A stretch of DNA of 64,000 nt from Galbibacter sp038433465. GTDB taxonomy: Bacteria > Bacteroidota > Bacteroidia > Flavobacteriales > Flavobacteriaceae. Positions within the stretch are counted from its first letter, which is position 1. Every line of letters starts with the position of its first letter. Below the pieces are notes generated by a model. That model was given only the letters and a program-made list of their open reading frames with translations, did no database searches and was not told the origin of the DNA. A program made the translations under genes and the position numbers. Below, piece after piece: positions 54,053 through 63,311 of the stretch. The stretch lies in assembly GCF_038433465.1 (NCBI RefSeq), contig NZ_JAESVF010000007.1, positions 62,001 to 126,000 of the forward strand, written 5' to 3'.

Positions 54053-55681
54053 TTAAGTTTGTATCACTCCCAAATTAAAAGGCTTTTCAATAGGAGCATG
54101 GTTGGCAGCTTCTATTCCCATGCTAATCCATTTTCGAGTGTCTAGCGGATCGATAATCGCGTCCGTCCATAAACGAGCCGCCGCATAATATGGCGATACT
54201 TGTTTGTCGTATTTCGATTTTATTTTATTAAAAAGTTCGTCTTCTTTCTCTTTGGTAATTTCTTCTCCTTTTTTCTTTAAGGAAGCGGTTTCAATTTGCA
54301 ATAATACTTTGGCAGCTTGCGCACCGCCCATAACCGCAAGTTCGGCACTTGGCCATGCAAAGATGAGGCGCGGGTCGTATGCTTTTCCGCACATGGCGTA
54401 ATTTCCAGCTCCGTAAGAATTCCCGATAACAACAGTAAATTTAGGCACCACAGAATTACTCACAGCATTTACCATTTTTGCGCCATCTTTAATAATGCCA
54501 CCGTGCTCCGATTTACTTCCAACCATAAAACCAGTTACATCTTGTAGAAAAATAAGTGGAATTTTCTTTTGATTACAGTTGGCAATAAATCGCGTTGCTT
54601 TATCGGCAGAATCCGAATAGATAACACCTCCAAATTGTAATTCTCCTTTCTTAGTCTTTACAACTTTTCGTTGATTGGCAACAATTCCAACAGCCCAACC
54701 ATCAATACGAGCATAACCTGTTATAATGGTTTTTCCGAAGCCTTCTTTGTATTCTTCAAAAGAATTAGCGTCGACAATTCTGCTAATAATTTCTTTCATA
54801 TCGTACTGCTCAGCTCTACTTTTTGGTAATATTCCGTAGATATCGGCAGGTTCGTCTATCGGTTTTACAGGTTTTTTTCTGTTGAATCCAGCCTTGTCAA
54901 AATCACCAATTTTATCAACGATATTTCGAATGGTATCCAACGCATCTTTATCATCTTTGGCTTTATAATCGGTGACCCCACTTATTTCTGAATGCGTTGT
55001 AGCGCCTCCCAATGTTTCATTATCGATATTTTCGCCTATAGCAGCTTTTACCAAATAACTACCAGCGAGAAAAATACTACCAGTTTTATCTACAATTAAA
55101 GCTTCATCACTCATAATAGGGAGGTAGGCGCCACCAGCTACGCAACTTCCCATAACGGCTGCAATTTGAGTAATTCCCATACTACTCATTTGAGCATTAT
55201 TTCTGAAAATTCGACCAAAATGCTCTTTGTCTGGAAAAATTTCGTCCTGCATAGGGAGGTACACCCCAGCGCTATCTACAAGATAAATAATAGGAAGTTT
55301 GTTTTCGATAGCTATTTCTTGCGCACGTAAGTTTTTCTTTCCAGTAATGGGAAACCAAGCACCAGCTTTTACAGTAGCGTCGTTGGCAACTACAATGCAT
55401 TGTTTGTTATTGATGTATCCAATCTTTACTACAACACCTCCAGAAGGACAACCTCCGTGCTCTTTGTACATTCCTTCGCCAGCAAAAGCACCAATTTCAA
55501 TACTGTTACTATCTTTATCAAGAAGGTAGTCGATACGTTCTCTTGCTGTCATTTTTCCTTGTGCATGGAGTTTTTCAATGCGTTTTTCGCCTCCGCCTAA
55601 TGAAACTTTGGCAAATCTTCGTTTTAATTCAGCAACAGAAAGTTTGTTGTAATCTTCGTTTTGATTGAATTTTAAATCCAT
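54053..55681 (-). CDS. acyl-CoA carboxylase, carboxyltransferase (beta) subunit, methylcrotonyl-CoA type
   Basis: A 542-residue biotin-dependent carboxyltransferase. It has an N-terminal domain with GKMTARERIDYLLDKDS, acyl-CoA and carboxybiotin sites around VDSAGVYLPMQDEIFPDKEH and VMGSCVAGGAYLPIMSDEAL, and a C-terminal domain with GNSYGAGNYAMCGKAYDPR. The FPDKEHFGRIFRNNAQMS segment resembles the methylcrotonyl-CoA carboxylase beta subunit more than the propionyl-CoA one. Neither the biotin-carrying alpha subunit nor other leucine-catabolism genes are adjacent, so the substrate is provisional. Confidence 0.88.
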   Translation of the reverse strand: MDLKFNQNEDYNKLSVAELKRRFAKVSLGGGEKRIEKLHAQGKMTARERIDYLLDKDSNSIEIGAFAGEGMYKEHGGCPSGGVVVKIGYINNKQCIVVANDATVKAGAWFPITGKKNLRAQEIAIENKLPIIYLVDSAGVYLPMQDEIFPDKEHFGRIFRNNAQMSSMGITQIAAVMGSCVAGGAYLPIMSDEALIVDKTGSIFLAGSYLVKAAIGENIDNETLGGATTHSEISGVTDYKAKDDKDALDTIRNIVDKIGDFDKAGFNRKKPVKPIDEPADIYGILPKSRAEQYDMKEIISRIVDANSFEEYKEGFGKTIITGYARIDGWAVGIVANQRKVVKTKKGELQFGGVIYSDSADKATRFIANCNQKKIPLIFLQDVTGFMVGSKSEHGGIIKDGAKMVNAVSNSVVPKFTVVIGNSYGAGNYAMCGKAYDPRLIFAWPSAELAVMGGAQAAKVLLQIETASLKKKGEEITKEKEDELFNKIKSKYDKQVSPYYAAARLWTDAIIDPLDTRKWISMGIEAANHAPIEKPFNLGVIQT

Positions 55682-55882
55682 CTATTCTATTAATTTCAAA
55701 TGATTTAAGTGTTGTATTCAATTTAACAATTTACGAAAAGTTGAAAAATCTTCTAAAAACACTTATTAATACTGCTAAAATACAAAATCAAGCATTATAT
55801 ATTTGGCTAATAATTCCTTAAATTGTACGATATTTGTCAATCTTAAAAAGAATAACCCTAAACCTGAATAAATTACATAAAA

Positions 55883-56065
55883 ATGGGAATGAATAAAAAT
55901 ACAGTATTGGCCTGGGCTACGTGGATAATGATTGTGGTTGGACTCGGATTGATAGCTTTGGGCGCATTTAAGTATAGTGAAGTTGCTGGATACGGTTTTG
56001 CATCGGTAGGAGTAGGATTTTTTGCTATTGCATGGGTATTTAACGCACTTAAAGGAAGAGTTTAA
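55883..56065 (+). CDS. CAL67264-type small membrane protein
   Basis: A 60-residue protein with two transmembrane helices (about residues 10-30 and 36-55), starting MGMNKNTVLAWATWIMIVVG. It matches my memory of the CAL67264 family of Bacteroidota membrane proteins; function is unknown. Two Met codons offer alternative starts two residues apart. It lies 35 bases upstream of ettA in the same direction. Confidence 0.8.
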   Translation: MGMNKNTVLAWATWIMIVVGLGLIALGAFKYSEVAGYGFASVGVGFFAIAWVFNALKGRV

Positions 56066-56100
56066 GTAATTATATTTAATTTATTATAATACAATAATAT

Positions 56101-57795
56101 ATGTCAGATGATAAAAAAGTGATATTCTCGATGTCGGGCGTATCAAAAACCTATCAAAGTTCGAATAAGCAAGTGCTTAAAGATATCTATTTGAGTTTCT
56201 TTTATGGAGCGAAAATTGGAATTTTAGGTTTAAATGGTTCGGGTAAATCGACCTTGTTAAAGATTATCGCAGGAGAAGAAAAAAACTATCAAGGTGATGT
56301 TGTTTTCTCTCCAGGATATTCCGTAGGGTATTTGGAGCAGGAACCTAAATTGGATGAGTCTAAAACAGTTATAGAAATTGTAAAAGAAGGTGTTGCCGAA
56401 ACTGTTGCTATTTTAGATGAATACAATAAGATTAACGATATGTTTGGGCTTCCAGAAGTTTATGAAGATGCAGATAAGATGCAAAAACTGATGGATAAGC
56501 AGGCAGAACTTCAAGATAAAATTGATGCAACCAATGCTTGGGAGCTCGATACAAAACTTGAAATTGCAATGGATGCTTTGCGTACGCCAGAGCCAGATAC
56601 GCCAATTAGTGTACTTTCTGGAGGAGAGCGTCGTCGTGTAGCGTTGTGTAGATTGTTATTGAAACAACCAGATATTTTATTGCTCGATGAGCCTACCAAC
56701 CACCTTGATGCCGAATCGGTTTTATGGTTGGAGCAACATTTACAGCAGTATTCAGGAACTGTAATTGCAGTAACGCACGACCGTTATTTCTTGGATAATG
56801 TAGCAGGATGGATTTTAGAGTTAGATAGAGGTGAGGGGATTCCGTGGAAAGGAAATTACTCGTCTTGGTTAGACCAAAAGTCGAAACGCTTGGCACAAGA
56901 GCAAAAACAAGCTTCTAAACGTCAGAAAACATTAGAACGAGAGTTGGAGTGGGTTCGTATGGCGCCAAAAGGACGTCAAGCGAAACAAAAAGCGCGTTTA
57001 AATAATTACGATAAACTTTTAAATGAAGACCAAAGTAAACTTGACGAAAAGTTAGAGATTTATATTCCTAATGGACCGCGTTTGGGTACAAATGTAATTG
57101 AGGCGAAAGGAGTTTCGAAAGCTTTTGGAGATAAACTTTTATATGAAAACTTAAACTTCAACCTTCCGCAAGCAGGAATTGTTGGAATTATCGGACCAAA
57201 TGGAGCTGGTAAAACAACCATTTTCAGAATGATTATGGGTGAAGAAACTCCAGATAAAGGTTCGTTTGAGGTAGGAGATACTGCAAAAATCGCTTATGTC
57301 GACCAATCGCACTCAAATATAGACCCTTCAAAATCGATTTACGAGAATTTTTCTGACGGACAAGAATTGGTGATGATGGGAGGAAAGCAAGTAAATGCAA
57401 GAGCTTATTTAAGCCGATTTAACTTTGCTGGAAGTGAACAAAATAAAAAAGTAGAAATGCTTTCTGGAGGTGAACGTAACCGTTTACATTTGGCAATGAC
57501 ATTAAAGGAAGAAGGAAACGTATTGTTGCTCGATGAGCCAACTAACGACCTTGATGTAAATACATTGCGTGCTTTGGAAGAAGGTTTAGAAAACTTTGCA
57601 GGTTGTGCAGTTGTTATCTCTCACGACCGTTGGTTTTTAGATCGTATTTGTACGCATATTTTGGCTTTTGAAGGAAACTCGGAAGTATATTTCTTTGAAG
57701 GTAGTTTCTCTGACTATGAAGAGAACAAACGTAAACGTTTAGGTGCCGATGTAACACCAACACGAATTAAATATAAAAAGTTAATTAGAGACTAG
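56101..57795 (+). CDS. ettA: ABC-F translation factor EttA (energy-dependent translational throttle)
   Basis: A 564-residue soluble ABC-F ATPase with two cassettes. The first has Walker A GLNGSGKST, signature LSGGERRRVALC and Walker B LLLDEPTNHLDAE. The second has GPNGAGKTT, LSGGERNRLHLA and LLLDEPTNDLDVN. The linker between them includes VRMAPKGRQAKQKARLNNYD, characteristic of EttA. EttA senses ATP/ADP at the ribosomal E site. Length (about 555-565) is standard, and a strong terminator follows. Confidence 0.95.
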   Translation: MSDDKKVIFSMSGVSKTYQSSNKQVLKDIYLSFFYGAKIGILGLNGSGKSTLLKIIAGEEKNYQGDVVFSPGYSVGYLEQEPKLDESKTVIEIVKEGVAETVAILDEYNKINDMFGLPEVYEDADKMQKLMDKQAELQDKIDATNAWELDTKLEIAMDALRTPEPDTPISVLSGGERRRVALCRLLLKQPDILLLDEPTNHLDAESVLWLEQHLQQYSGTVIAVTHDRYFLDNVAGWILELDRGEGIPWKGNYSSWLDQKSKRLAQEQKQASKRQKTLERELEWVRMAPKGRQAKQKARLNNYDKLLNEDQSKLDEKLEIYIPNGPRLGTNVIEAKGVSKAFGDKLLYENLNFNLPQAGIVGIIGPNGAGKTTIFRMIMGEETPDKGSFEVGDTAKIAYVDQSHSNIDPSKSIYENFSDGQELVMMGGKQVNARAYLSRFNFAGSEQNKKVEMLSGGERNRLHLAMTLKEEGNVLLLDEPTNDLDVNTLRALEEGLENFAGCAVVISHDRWFLDRICTHILAFEGNSEVYFFEGSFSDYEENKRKRLGADVTPTRIKYKKLIRD

Positions 57796-57821
57796 TTGCT
57801 TAGTTTCTGATGGAGAATAGA

Positions 57822-57860
57822 AAACCCCAAGAGAATCAATTTCTCTTGGGGTTTGTTTTA
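57822..57860. terminator. terminator between ettA and the convergent lipoprotein gene
   Basis: AAACCCCAAGAGAA with TTCTCTTGGGGTTT (57822-57835 with 57841-57854), a 5-base loop and T/A-rich flanks, usable from both directions. Confidence 0.92.
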
Positions 57861-57917
57861 TATGGTATTTAAATTCTCTTTATTGAAAGGTTAGAAGTTG
57901 GATATTAGATGAAGTAT

Positions 57918-59333
57918 TTACTTAACTCTCTCTCCTTGTAAACTATTTTCAAGGTTTTTACGGTGGTAAATATCTCCAAAACCGTCAACTATTTTTCCGT
58001 TTCTGTCAACAATAATAATTTTGTTTAAACTCTTAATTACTAAGTTTTCAAAAAGTTCGTCAATATTATCGGTTTGGTATTGCTCTAAAGTATCGCCAGT
58101 TTTAGAAATCGAAGCTAAGTTTCTAAGCCATTCAGAGCGATCTTCATTTACATTGATCCCAACGTAGTTGTAATTTGGATAATCTCTCTTTAAACGAGAA
58201 ATTCTATTTAAAACATTTGTCTGGTGGTCTTTTTGGTGATAATTCCAAAAGTAAAATACCGTATTTTTTTTGTATGAATTAGAATCAATAGTAACCTTGT
58301 TTCCTTTTATATCTACTAAATGAATAGAAGGCAGTGTTAATCCCTTTTGAAGATTTTGTACATTTTGGTAGAATTTGTTTATCTCTTCTTCATGCTGATT
58401 GTCTTTCGCAATTTCATGAAAAGCATCTATAAATTTTTTATTGTATTCAGCAGAATGTCTTTCGAGCAAATAAGTGTAGGCTACATTACGAGTTAAATTA
58501 TCTCGAATGGTTTTGTTTTCTGTAACTGTACTATCAATCAACTTTAATTTGTGCGTGCTGTAATGTAAAGAGCGTTGAATGTGGTTGAAATCGCCGTTAC
58601 ACTCATTCTTACAATGATTGTATGCTAGATTGTTAAAATGAACCACCAAATAATTAAAATAGGGTTTGTAGTACATTAAAAGAGTGTCGTTGTAATTTAC
58701 TTGATTTCTAAAATCGTAGTAATTGGCAGGTAGTTCAGGAACACTTTTAAGTCCGTTTCGTCTTTTATGGATAAACGGAAATTCTTCCATATCGGTAAAA
58801 TACCTGTAATTTATAGCGCCTTGAGCAATGTGATTTGCTTTTGGAGATAAAGGTTTTTTAAGGTTTATATCACTTAAAAGCTCTTCTTTCATCTGCTTCA
58901 AAGAATCAATTTTAGCTAAAAATTCTTCCGCAGTTAATTCACTATAATTATTCACCAATTTTTCTTCATCTTCATAAATCAAAAACATGTCGATTAAGAA
59001 ATTATTTTTTTCGGCACCTTCACCAGAATACACTAACGACTCATCAAAATCCAACGTGTTTAAGCGCATTAATAAACTGTCGCCTTTTTCAAGTATAATG
59101 TATTGGTATTCGTTATGATCAAAGTGGTAGAGACCTTCTTTTACTTTTTCTAACTGAAAAGAAAACCTGTTGTTGCGGTCTAATTTAGAGGAGTCTATCA
59201 ACTCATTATTGTAATACAAATAGACATAGTCTGCGTTAGGGTTGACAATTTCTCCGCCAAAAAAAGTGCTTTTGGGAGCTTCTGAACAACTATAGGTGAG
59301 GGCGATTATGAGCGCTAAAAAAGAGTACTTCAT
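57918..59333 (-). CDS. lipoprotein with C-terminal thioredoxin-like domain lacking the CXXC
   Basis: A 471-residue lipoprotein with lipobox ALTYSC (Cys16). The N-terminal beta domain (about 20-125) and helical middle (about 130-335) resemble the DUF4369/TlpA-type periplasmic proteins of Bacteroidota. The C-terminal domain from LTLPSIHLVDIKGNKVTID has the thioredoxin fold order (VFYFWNYHQKDH, then YVGINVNEDRSEWL and IIIVDRNGKIVDGFG). Where TlpA proteins have CxxC this one reads NYHQKD, so a disulfide oxidoreductase role is unlikely. It is a single gene, convergent to ettA. Confidence 0.82.
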   Translation of the reverse strand: MKYSFLALIIALTYSCSEAPKSTFFGGEIVNPNADYVYLYYNNELIDSSKLDRNNRFSFQLEKVKEGLYHFDHNEYQYIILEKGDSLLMRLNTLDFDESLVYSGEGAEKNNFLIDMFLIYEDEEKLVNNYSELTAEEFLAKIDSLKQMKEELLSDINLKKPLSPKANHIAQGAINYRYFTDMEEFPFIHKRRNGLKSVPELPANYYDFRNQVNYNDTLLMYYKPYFNYLVVHFNNLAYNHCKNECNGDFNHIQRSLHYSTHKLKLIDSTVTENKTIRDNLTRNVAYTYLLERHSAEYNKKFIDAFHEIAKDNQHEEEINKFYQNVQNLQKGLTLPSIHLVDIKGNKVTIDSNSYKKNTVFYFWNYHQKDHQTNVLNRISRLKRDYPNYNYVGINVNEDRSEWLRNLASISKTGDTLEQYQTDNIDELFENLVIKSLNKIIIVDRNGKIVDGFGDIYHRKNLENSLQGERVK

Positions 59334-59535
59334 ATAAGGTCTCGATGTTTTCTAAGCATCATTACCAACAAATCTATAAAAGCAAGGTTAAGAATAATGT
59401 TAAGATGAAGTTAAATAAGCTGTTTTTAACGTTTTTAATATAGATTGTGTTTTCTGCGTATTCACAAGTTTTACAGCTTTTAATTGATTCGATTTACAGC
59501 GTTAACTTTGTAGTAAAATTCTAGTTGAAATTTGT

Positions 59536-59543
59536 TACTTTTG
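59536..59543 (+). promoter_or_regulatory. -7 box upstream of the second ABC-F gene
   Basis: TACTTTTG, an exact TAnnTTTG match, 27 bases before the start codon. The nearest upstream TTTG (59507-59510) is 25 bases away, longer than the usual spacing. Confidence 0.5.
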
Positions 59544-59569
59544 CACTCGAATAATTAAAACAATTGTGA

Positions 59570-61189
59570 ATGTTATCAGTTTCTAATTTATCTGTACAAT
59601 TTGGAAAACGTGTTCTGTTTGATGAAGTTAATGTGACCTTTACCCAAGGAAATTGCTACGGAATTATTGGTGCCAATGGTGCTGGAAAATCTACATTTTT
59701 AAAAATATTATCAGGAAAACAAGACGCAACAAGTGGACATGTACACTTAGAGCCAGGAAAACGTATGTCGGTTTTAGAGCAAGATCACTACGCTTATGAC
59801 GAATATCCTGTGTTAGAAACCGTTTTAAGAGGGAACAAACCTTTGTTTGCGATTAAAAAAGAGATGGATGAGCTTTATGCTGATTATTCTGATGAAAATG
59901 CTGATAGAATAGGGGAACTTCAAGTGCAATTTGAAGAAATGAATGGCTGGAATGCCGATAGCGATGCCGCAGCACTTTTATCAAATTTAGGAATCAATGA
60001 AGATTTGCATTACAGTTTAATGGCCGACCTTGACGGAAAGCAAAAAGTACGTGTGTTATTGGCACAGGCACTTTTTGGAAATCCAGATGTGTTGATTATG
60101 GATGAGCCTACCAACGACTTGGATTTTGAAACAATTAGTTGGTTAGAAAACTTTTTGGCAAACTACGACAATACAGTTATTGTTGTATCTCACGACCGTC
60201 ACTTCTTGGATGCAGTGTGTACTAATATTGCTGATATTGACTTCGGAAAAGTTAACCTTTACAGTGGTAACTATACGTTTTGGTACGAAAGTAGCCAATT
60301 GGCAGCAAGACAACGTGCACAACAAAACAAAAAAGCAGAAGAAAAAGCGAAAGAATTACAAGAATTTATTCAGCGTTTTAGTGCCAACGTTGCAAAAAGT
60401 AAACAAGCTACATCTCGTAAAAAGATGTTGGATAAACTTAAAATTGACGATATCAAACCTTCAAGTCGTCGTTATCCTGCTATTATTTTTGAACGCGAAC
60501 GTGAGGCTGGAGACCAAATATTAAATGTTGAAGGACTTTCTGCAAGTATTGATGGTGAAGTACTTTTTAAAGGCGTAGACATCAATTTAGCTAAAGGAGA
60601 TAAAGTTGCTGTAATTTCGAAAGACTCTCGTGCTACAACAGCTTTTTATGAAATTATTAATGATAACGAAAAAGCAGATGCAGGGAAATTCCAATGGGGA
60701 GTTACAACTACACATGCGTATTTACCATCAGATAACTCGGCGTTTTTCGACACAGACGATACGTTGGTAGATTGGTTAAGACAATATGCTAAAACTGAAG
60801 AAGAGCGCGAAGAAGTATTTGTACGTGGCTTTTTAGGGAAAATGTTATTTAGTGGAGAAGAAGCCTTAAAAACAGGACGCGTACTCTCTGGAGGTGAAAA
60901 AGTACGTTGTATGTTAAGTAGAATGATGATGATAAGAGGAAATGTATTGATGCTCGACGAACCAACAAACCACTTGGACTTAGAGAGTATCACAGCGTTT
61001 AATAACTCTTTGAAGAAATTTCCAGGAACTATTATGTTGACTTCTCATGACCATGAGTTTACACAATCTATCGCGAATAGAATTATTGAGTTAACTCCAA
61101 ACGGAACAATAGACCGTTATTTATCTTTCGATGATTATATGGCAGATGCAGGAGTGAAAGAACAACGCATTAAAATGTATCAAAAGTAA
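59570..61189 (+). CDS. ABC-F family ATPase (YbiT-like) with degenerate second P-loop
   Basis: A 539-residue two-cassette ABC-F protein. Cassette 1 has a normal Walker A (GANGAGKST) and Walker B (VLIMDEPTNDLDFE), but its signature region reads LMADLDGKQKVRVLLAQAL rather than LSGGE. Cassette 2 has a normal signature (VLSGGEKVRCMLSRMMM) and Walker B (VLMLDEPTNHLDLE). At the Walker A position (residues 348-357), however, it reads VISKDSRATT, lacking the GxxxxGK[ST] loop. One composite ATP site therefore combines the good P-loop with the good signature and the other combines both degenerate halves. ABC-F proteins act on ribosomes; the exact role here is unknown. Confidence 0.9.
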   Translation: MLSVSNLSVQFGKRVLFDEVNVTFTQGNCYGIIGANGAGKSTFLKILSGKQDATSGHVHLEPGKRMSVLEQDHYAYDEYPVLETVLRGNKPLFAIKKEMDELYADYSDENADRIGELQVQFEEMNGWNADSDAAALLSNLGINEDLHYSLMADLDGKQKVRVLLAQALFGNPDVLIMDEPTNDLDFETISWLENFLANYDNTVIVVSHDRHFLDAVCTNIADIDFGKVNLYSGNYTFWYESSQLAARQRAQQNKKAEEKAKELQEFIQRFSANVAKSKQATSRKKMLDKLKIDDIKPSSRRYPAIIFEREREAGDQILNVEGLSASIDGEVLFKGVDINLAKGDKVAVISKDSRATTAFYEIINDNEKADAGKFQWGVTTTHAYLPSDNSAFFDTDDTLVDWLRQYAKTEEEREEVFVRGFLGKMLFSGEEALKTGRVLSGGEKVRCMLSRMMMIRGNVLMLDEPTNHLDLESITAFNNSLKKFPGTIMLTSHDHEFTQSIANRIIELTPNGTIDRYLSFDDYMADAGVKEQRIKMYQK

Positions 61190-61208
61190 GATTGAAACAA
61201 TAAAGTTT

Positions 61209-61249
61209 AAAAAGTCTGTTTAGGTATTACTAGACAGACTTTTTTGTTT
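61209..61249 (+). terminator. intrinsic terminator of the second ABC-F gene
   Basis: AAAAAGTCTGT with ACAGACTTTTT (61209-61219 with 61234-61244) and a T run. It borders the 3' end of the convergent lipoprotein gene. Confidence 0.9.
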
Positions 61250-61732
61250 TTATAAATTACAAGTTACTTTTTGTAATGCTTGAGCTGAATTAAAGTCGAG
61301 TTTTGAATTTTCTTTGAAAACAAACTTTCCTTCTTTTTCAATAGTTTCTCCGTAGGCAGGAATTAATTGGTCGTTACTTTTCATAAAAATAACTTCGCGG
61401 GTAGAGGTTGTGCCTTCAGCTTTAAATGTGTAATCAGCTTTTAAAATATCACCGTTTAATTTTCCGTTGATGGTACCAAAACTTTTGTCCTTTTCAAAAA
61501 ACTTATACGCTAGCGTTCCAGAAACTAAATTGTCATGCGTTTCTATATTTAAACTGATGGTGTCTTTTCCTTGAATATATTGATAACATTCAACAGTTGG
61601 AAGCGCTTTCACTACCGTTTCTTTGTTTAAGTCTCCGAGTTCGATAATGGTTTCTTTTTCCGCAGGTTTTTCTTTACATGAAAAGAGGAGTAAAGTGCAT
61701 ACACTAAAACTGATTCTTAAGTAATTTTTCAT
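61250..61732 (-). CDS. hypothetical lipoprotein, 160 aa
   Basis: A signal peptide with lipobox LLLFSC (Cys19) is followed by a Lys/Glu-rich linker. The beta-rich domain has CYQYIQGKDTISLNIE, VSGTLAYKFFEKDKSFG and LNGDILKADYTFKAEG, then a terminal helix. The pattern resembles small calycin-like lipoproteins of Bacteroidota, but I cannot name a family. It lies downstream of fumC on the same strand, separated by a terminator. Confidence 0.75.
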   Translation of the reverse strand: MKNYLRISFSVCTLLLFSCKEKPAEKETIIELGDLNKETVVKALPTVECYQYIQGKDTISLNIETHDNLVSGTLAYKFFEKDKSFGTINGKLNGDILKADYTFKAEGTTSTREVIFMKSNDQLIPAYGETIEKEGKFVFKENSKLDFNSAQALQKVTCNL

Positions 61733-61761
61733 ATTGTCTTTGTTGATTCAGAAAAAATAAT

Positions 61762-61798
61762 AAAAAAAGCTGAATGAAAAATATTTCCATTCAGCTTT
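61762..61798 (-). terminator. intrinsic terminator of fumC
   Basis: AAAGCTGAATG with CATTCAGCTTT (61766-61776 with 61788-61798). The run of A on the plus strand gives a T run on the minus strand, just beyond the fumC stop. Confidence 0.88.
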
Positions 61799-61821
61799 AA
61801 CTTTTATACTAACGTTGAGAA

Positions 61822-63219
61822 TTATTTTAATCCACCAACCATTTCTTCTGGTTTAACCCATTCGTCAAACTCTTCCGAAGTAACATATTTTAAAGCTAAA
61901 GCAGCTTCTTTTAAAGTTGTTCCTTCTTCGTGTGCTTTGTTTGCAATTTCTGCAGCTTTGTAGTAACCAATTTTAGTGTTTAAAGCAGTTACAAGCATTA
62001 ACGAATTATTTACAAGCTCATTAATACGCTTTGTATTTGGCTCGATGCCGCTAGCGCAATGTTCGTCAAAACTTACACAAGCATCACCAATTAATCTAGC
62101 CGATTGTAATAAGTTGGCAGCCATCATTGGTTTGAAAACGTTTAGCTCGTAATGACCTTGAGTTCCACCAACTGTAATTGCTACGTCGTTCCCCATAACT
62201 TGTGCACAAACCATTGTAAGTGCTTCGCATTGCGTAGGATTTACTTTTCCTGGCATAATAGAACTTCCTGGCTCGTTGGCAGGAATGATAATTTCACCAA
62301 TTCCACTTCGAGGTCCAGATGCCATTAAACGGATATCGTTTGCAATTTTATTTAAAGAAACTGCCAATTGTTTAAGTGCACCATGTGTTTCTACAAAAGC
62401 ATCGTGTGCAGCAAGTGCTTCAAATTTATTATCTGCCGATTTAAAAGGGTGTTCGGTAAACTTAGCAATAAATTCAGCTACACGTTTTGCATAACCTTTT
62501 GGAGTGTTTAATCCAGTTCCTACGGCTGTACCTCCTAAAGCTAGTTCTGATAAGTGGTCTAAAGTATTGTTTAAAGCCTTTAAACCGTGGTCTAATTGAG
62601 AAACGTAACCAGAAAATTCCTGACCTAATGTAAGCGGTGTAGCATCCATTAAGTGTGTTCTTCCAATTTTAACTACGTTTTTATATTCTTCCGACTTTTT
62701 CTTAAGTGTGTTGCGTAATTGCGTTACTCCAGGAATGGTAGTTTCTACAACCATTTTATAAGCAGCAATGTGCATTCCGGTAGGGAAGGTGTCGTTTGAT
62801 GATTGCGACTTGTTAACATCGTCGTTTGGTTGCAATGTTTTTTCACCTTCGCCAATTTTCTTTCCTGCAAGTTGATGTGCTCTGTTGGCAATCACCTCGT
62901 TTACATTCATGTTACTTTGCGTACCAGAACCTGTTTGCCATACAACTAACGGAAATTGGTCGTCGTGCTTTCCTTCTAAAATTTCATCACAAACTTGTGC
63001 AATAAGATCTCTTTTGTCGATAGGTAAAACTCCAAGTTCGCAGTTGGTATAAGCGGCTGCTTTTTTTAAGTAAGCAAAACCATAAACCACTTCCAATGGC
63101 ATAGAAGCTGGCGCTCCAATTTTAAAGTTGTTTCTTGAGCGTTCGGTTTGTGCTCCCCATAATTTTTTTGAAGGAACTTTTACTTCCCCCATGGTGTCTT
63201 TTTCTATTCTAAAATCCAT
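61822..63219 (-). CDS. fumC: class II fumarate hydratase
   Basis: A 465-residue iron-independent fumarase that interconverts fumarate and malate. It has WGAQTERSRNNFKIG near the N terminus, the active-site segment SGTQSNMNVNEVIANRA, the catalytic His region GRTHLMDATPLTLGQE and the superfamily signature GSSIMPGKVNP. Length and motif order are standard. It is monocistronic, with a -7 box upstream and a terminator downstream. Confidence 0.97.
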   Translation of the reverse strand: MDFRIEKDTMGEVKVPSKKLWGAQTERSRNNFKIGAPASMPLEVVYGFAYLKKAAAYTNCELGVLPIDKRDLIAQVCDEILEGKHDDQFPLVVWQTGSGTQSNMNVNEVIANRAHQLAGKKIGEGEKTLQPNDDVNKSQSSNDTFPTGMHIAAYKMVVETTIPGVTQLRNTLKKKSEEYKNVVKIGRTHLMDATPLTLGQEFSGYVSQLDHGLKALNNTLDHLSELALGGTAVGTGLNTPKGYAKRVAEFIAKFTEHPFKSADNKFEALAAHDAFVETHGALKQLAVSLNKIANDIRLMASGPRSGIGEIIIPANEPGSSIMPGKVNPTQCEALTMVCAQVMGNDVAITVGGTQGHYELNVFKPMMAANLLQSARLIGDACVSFDEHCASGIEPNTKRINELVNNSLMLVTALNTKIGYYKAAEIANKAHEEGTTLKEAALALKYVTSEEFDEWVKPEEMVGGLK

Positions 63220-63244
63220 AGTATGAATTAATCTTTTTGAGTCA

Positions 63245-63252
63245 CAAATTTA
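63245..63252 (-). promoter_or_regulatory. -7 box of fumC
   Basis: On the minus strand it reads TAAATTTG, an exact TAnnTTTG match, 26 bases before the start codon. No ideal -33 TTTG is seen. Confidence 0.55.
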
Positions 63253-63311
63253 CATTATTCTCCAATAAAATCGAAGGTAATAAATGTCAATTTATGCCAA
63301 TTAACATCTGT

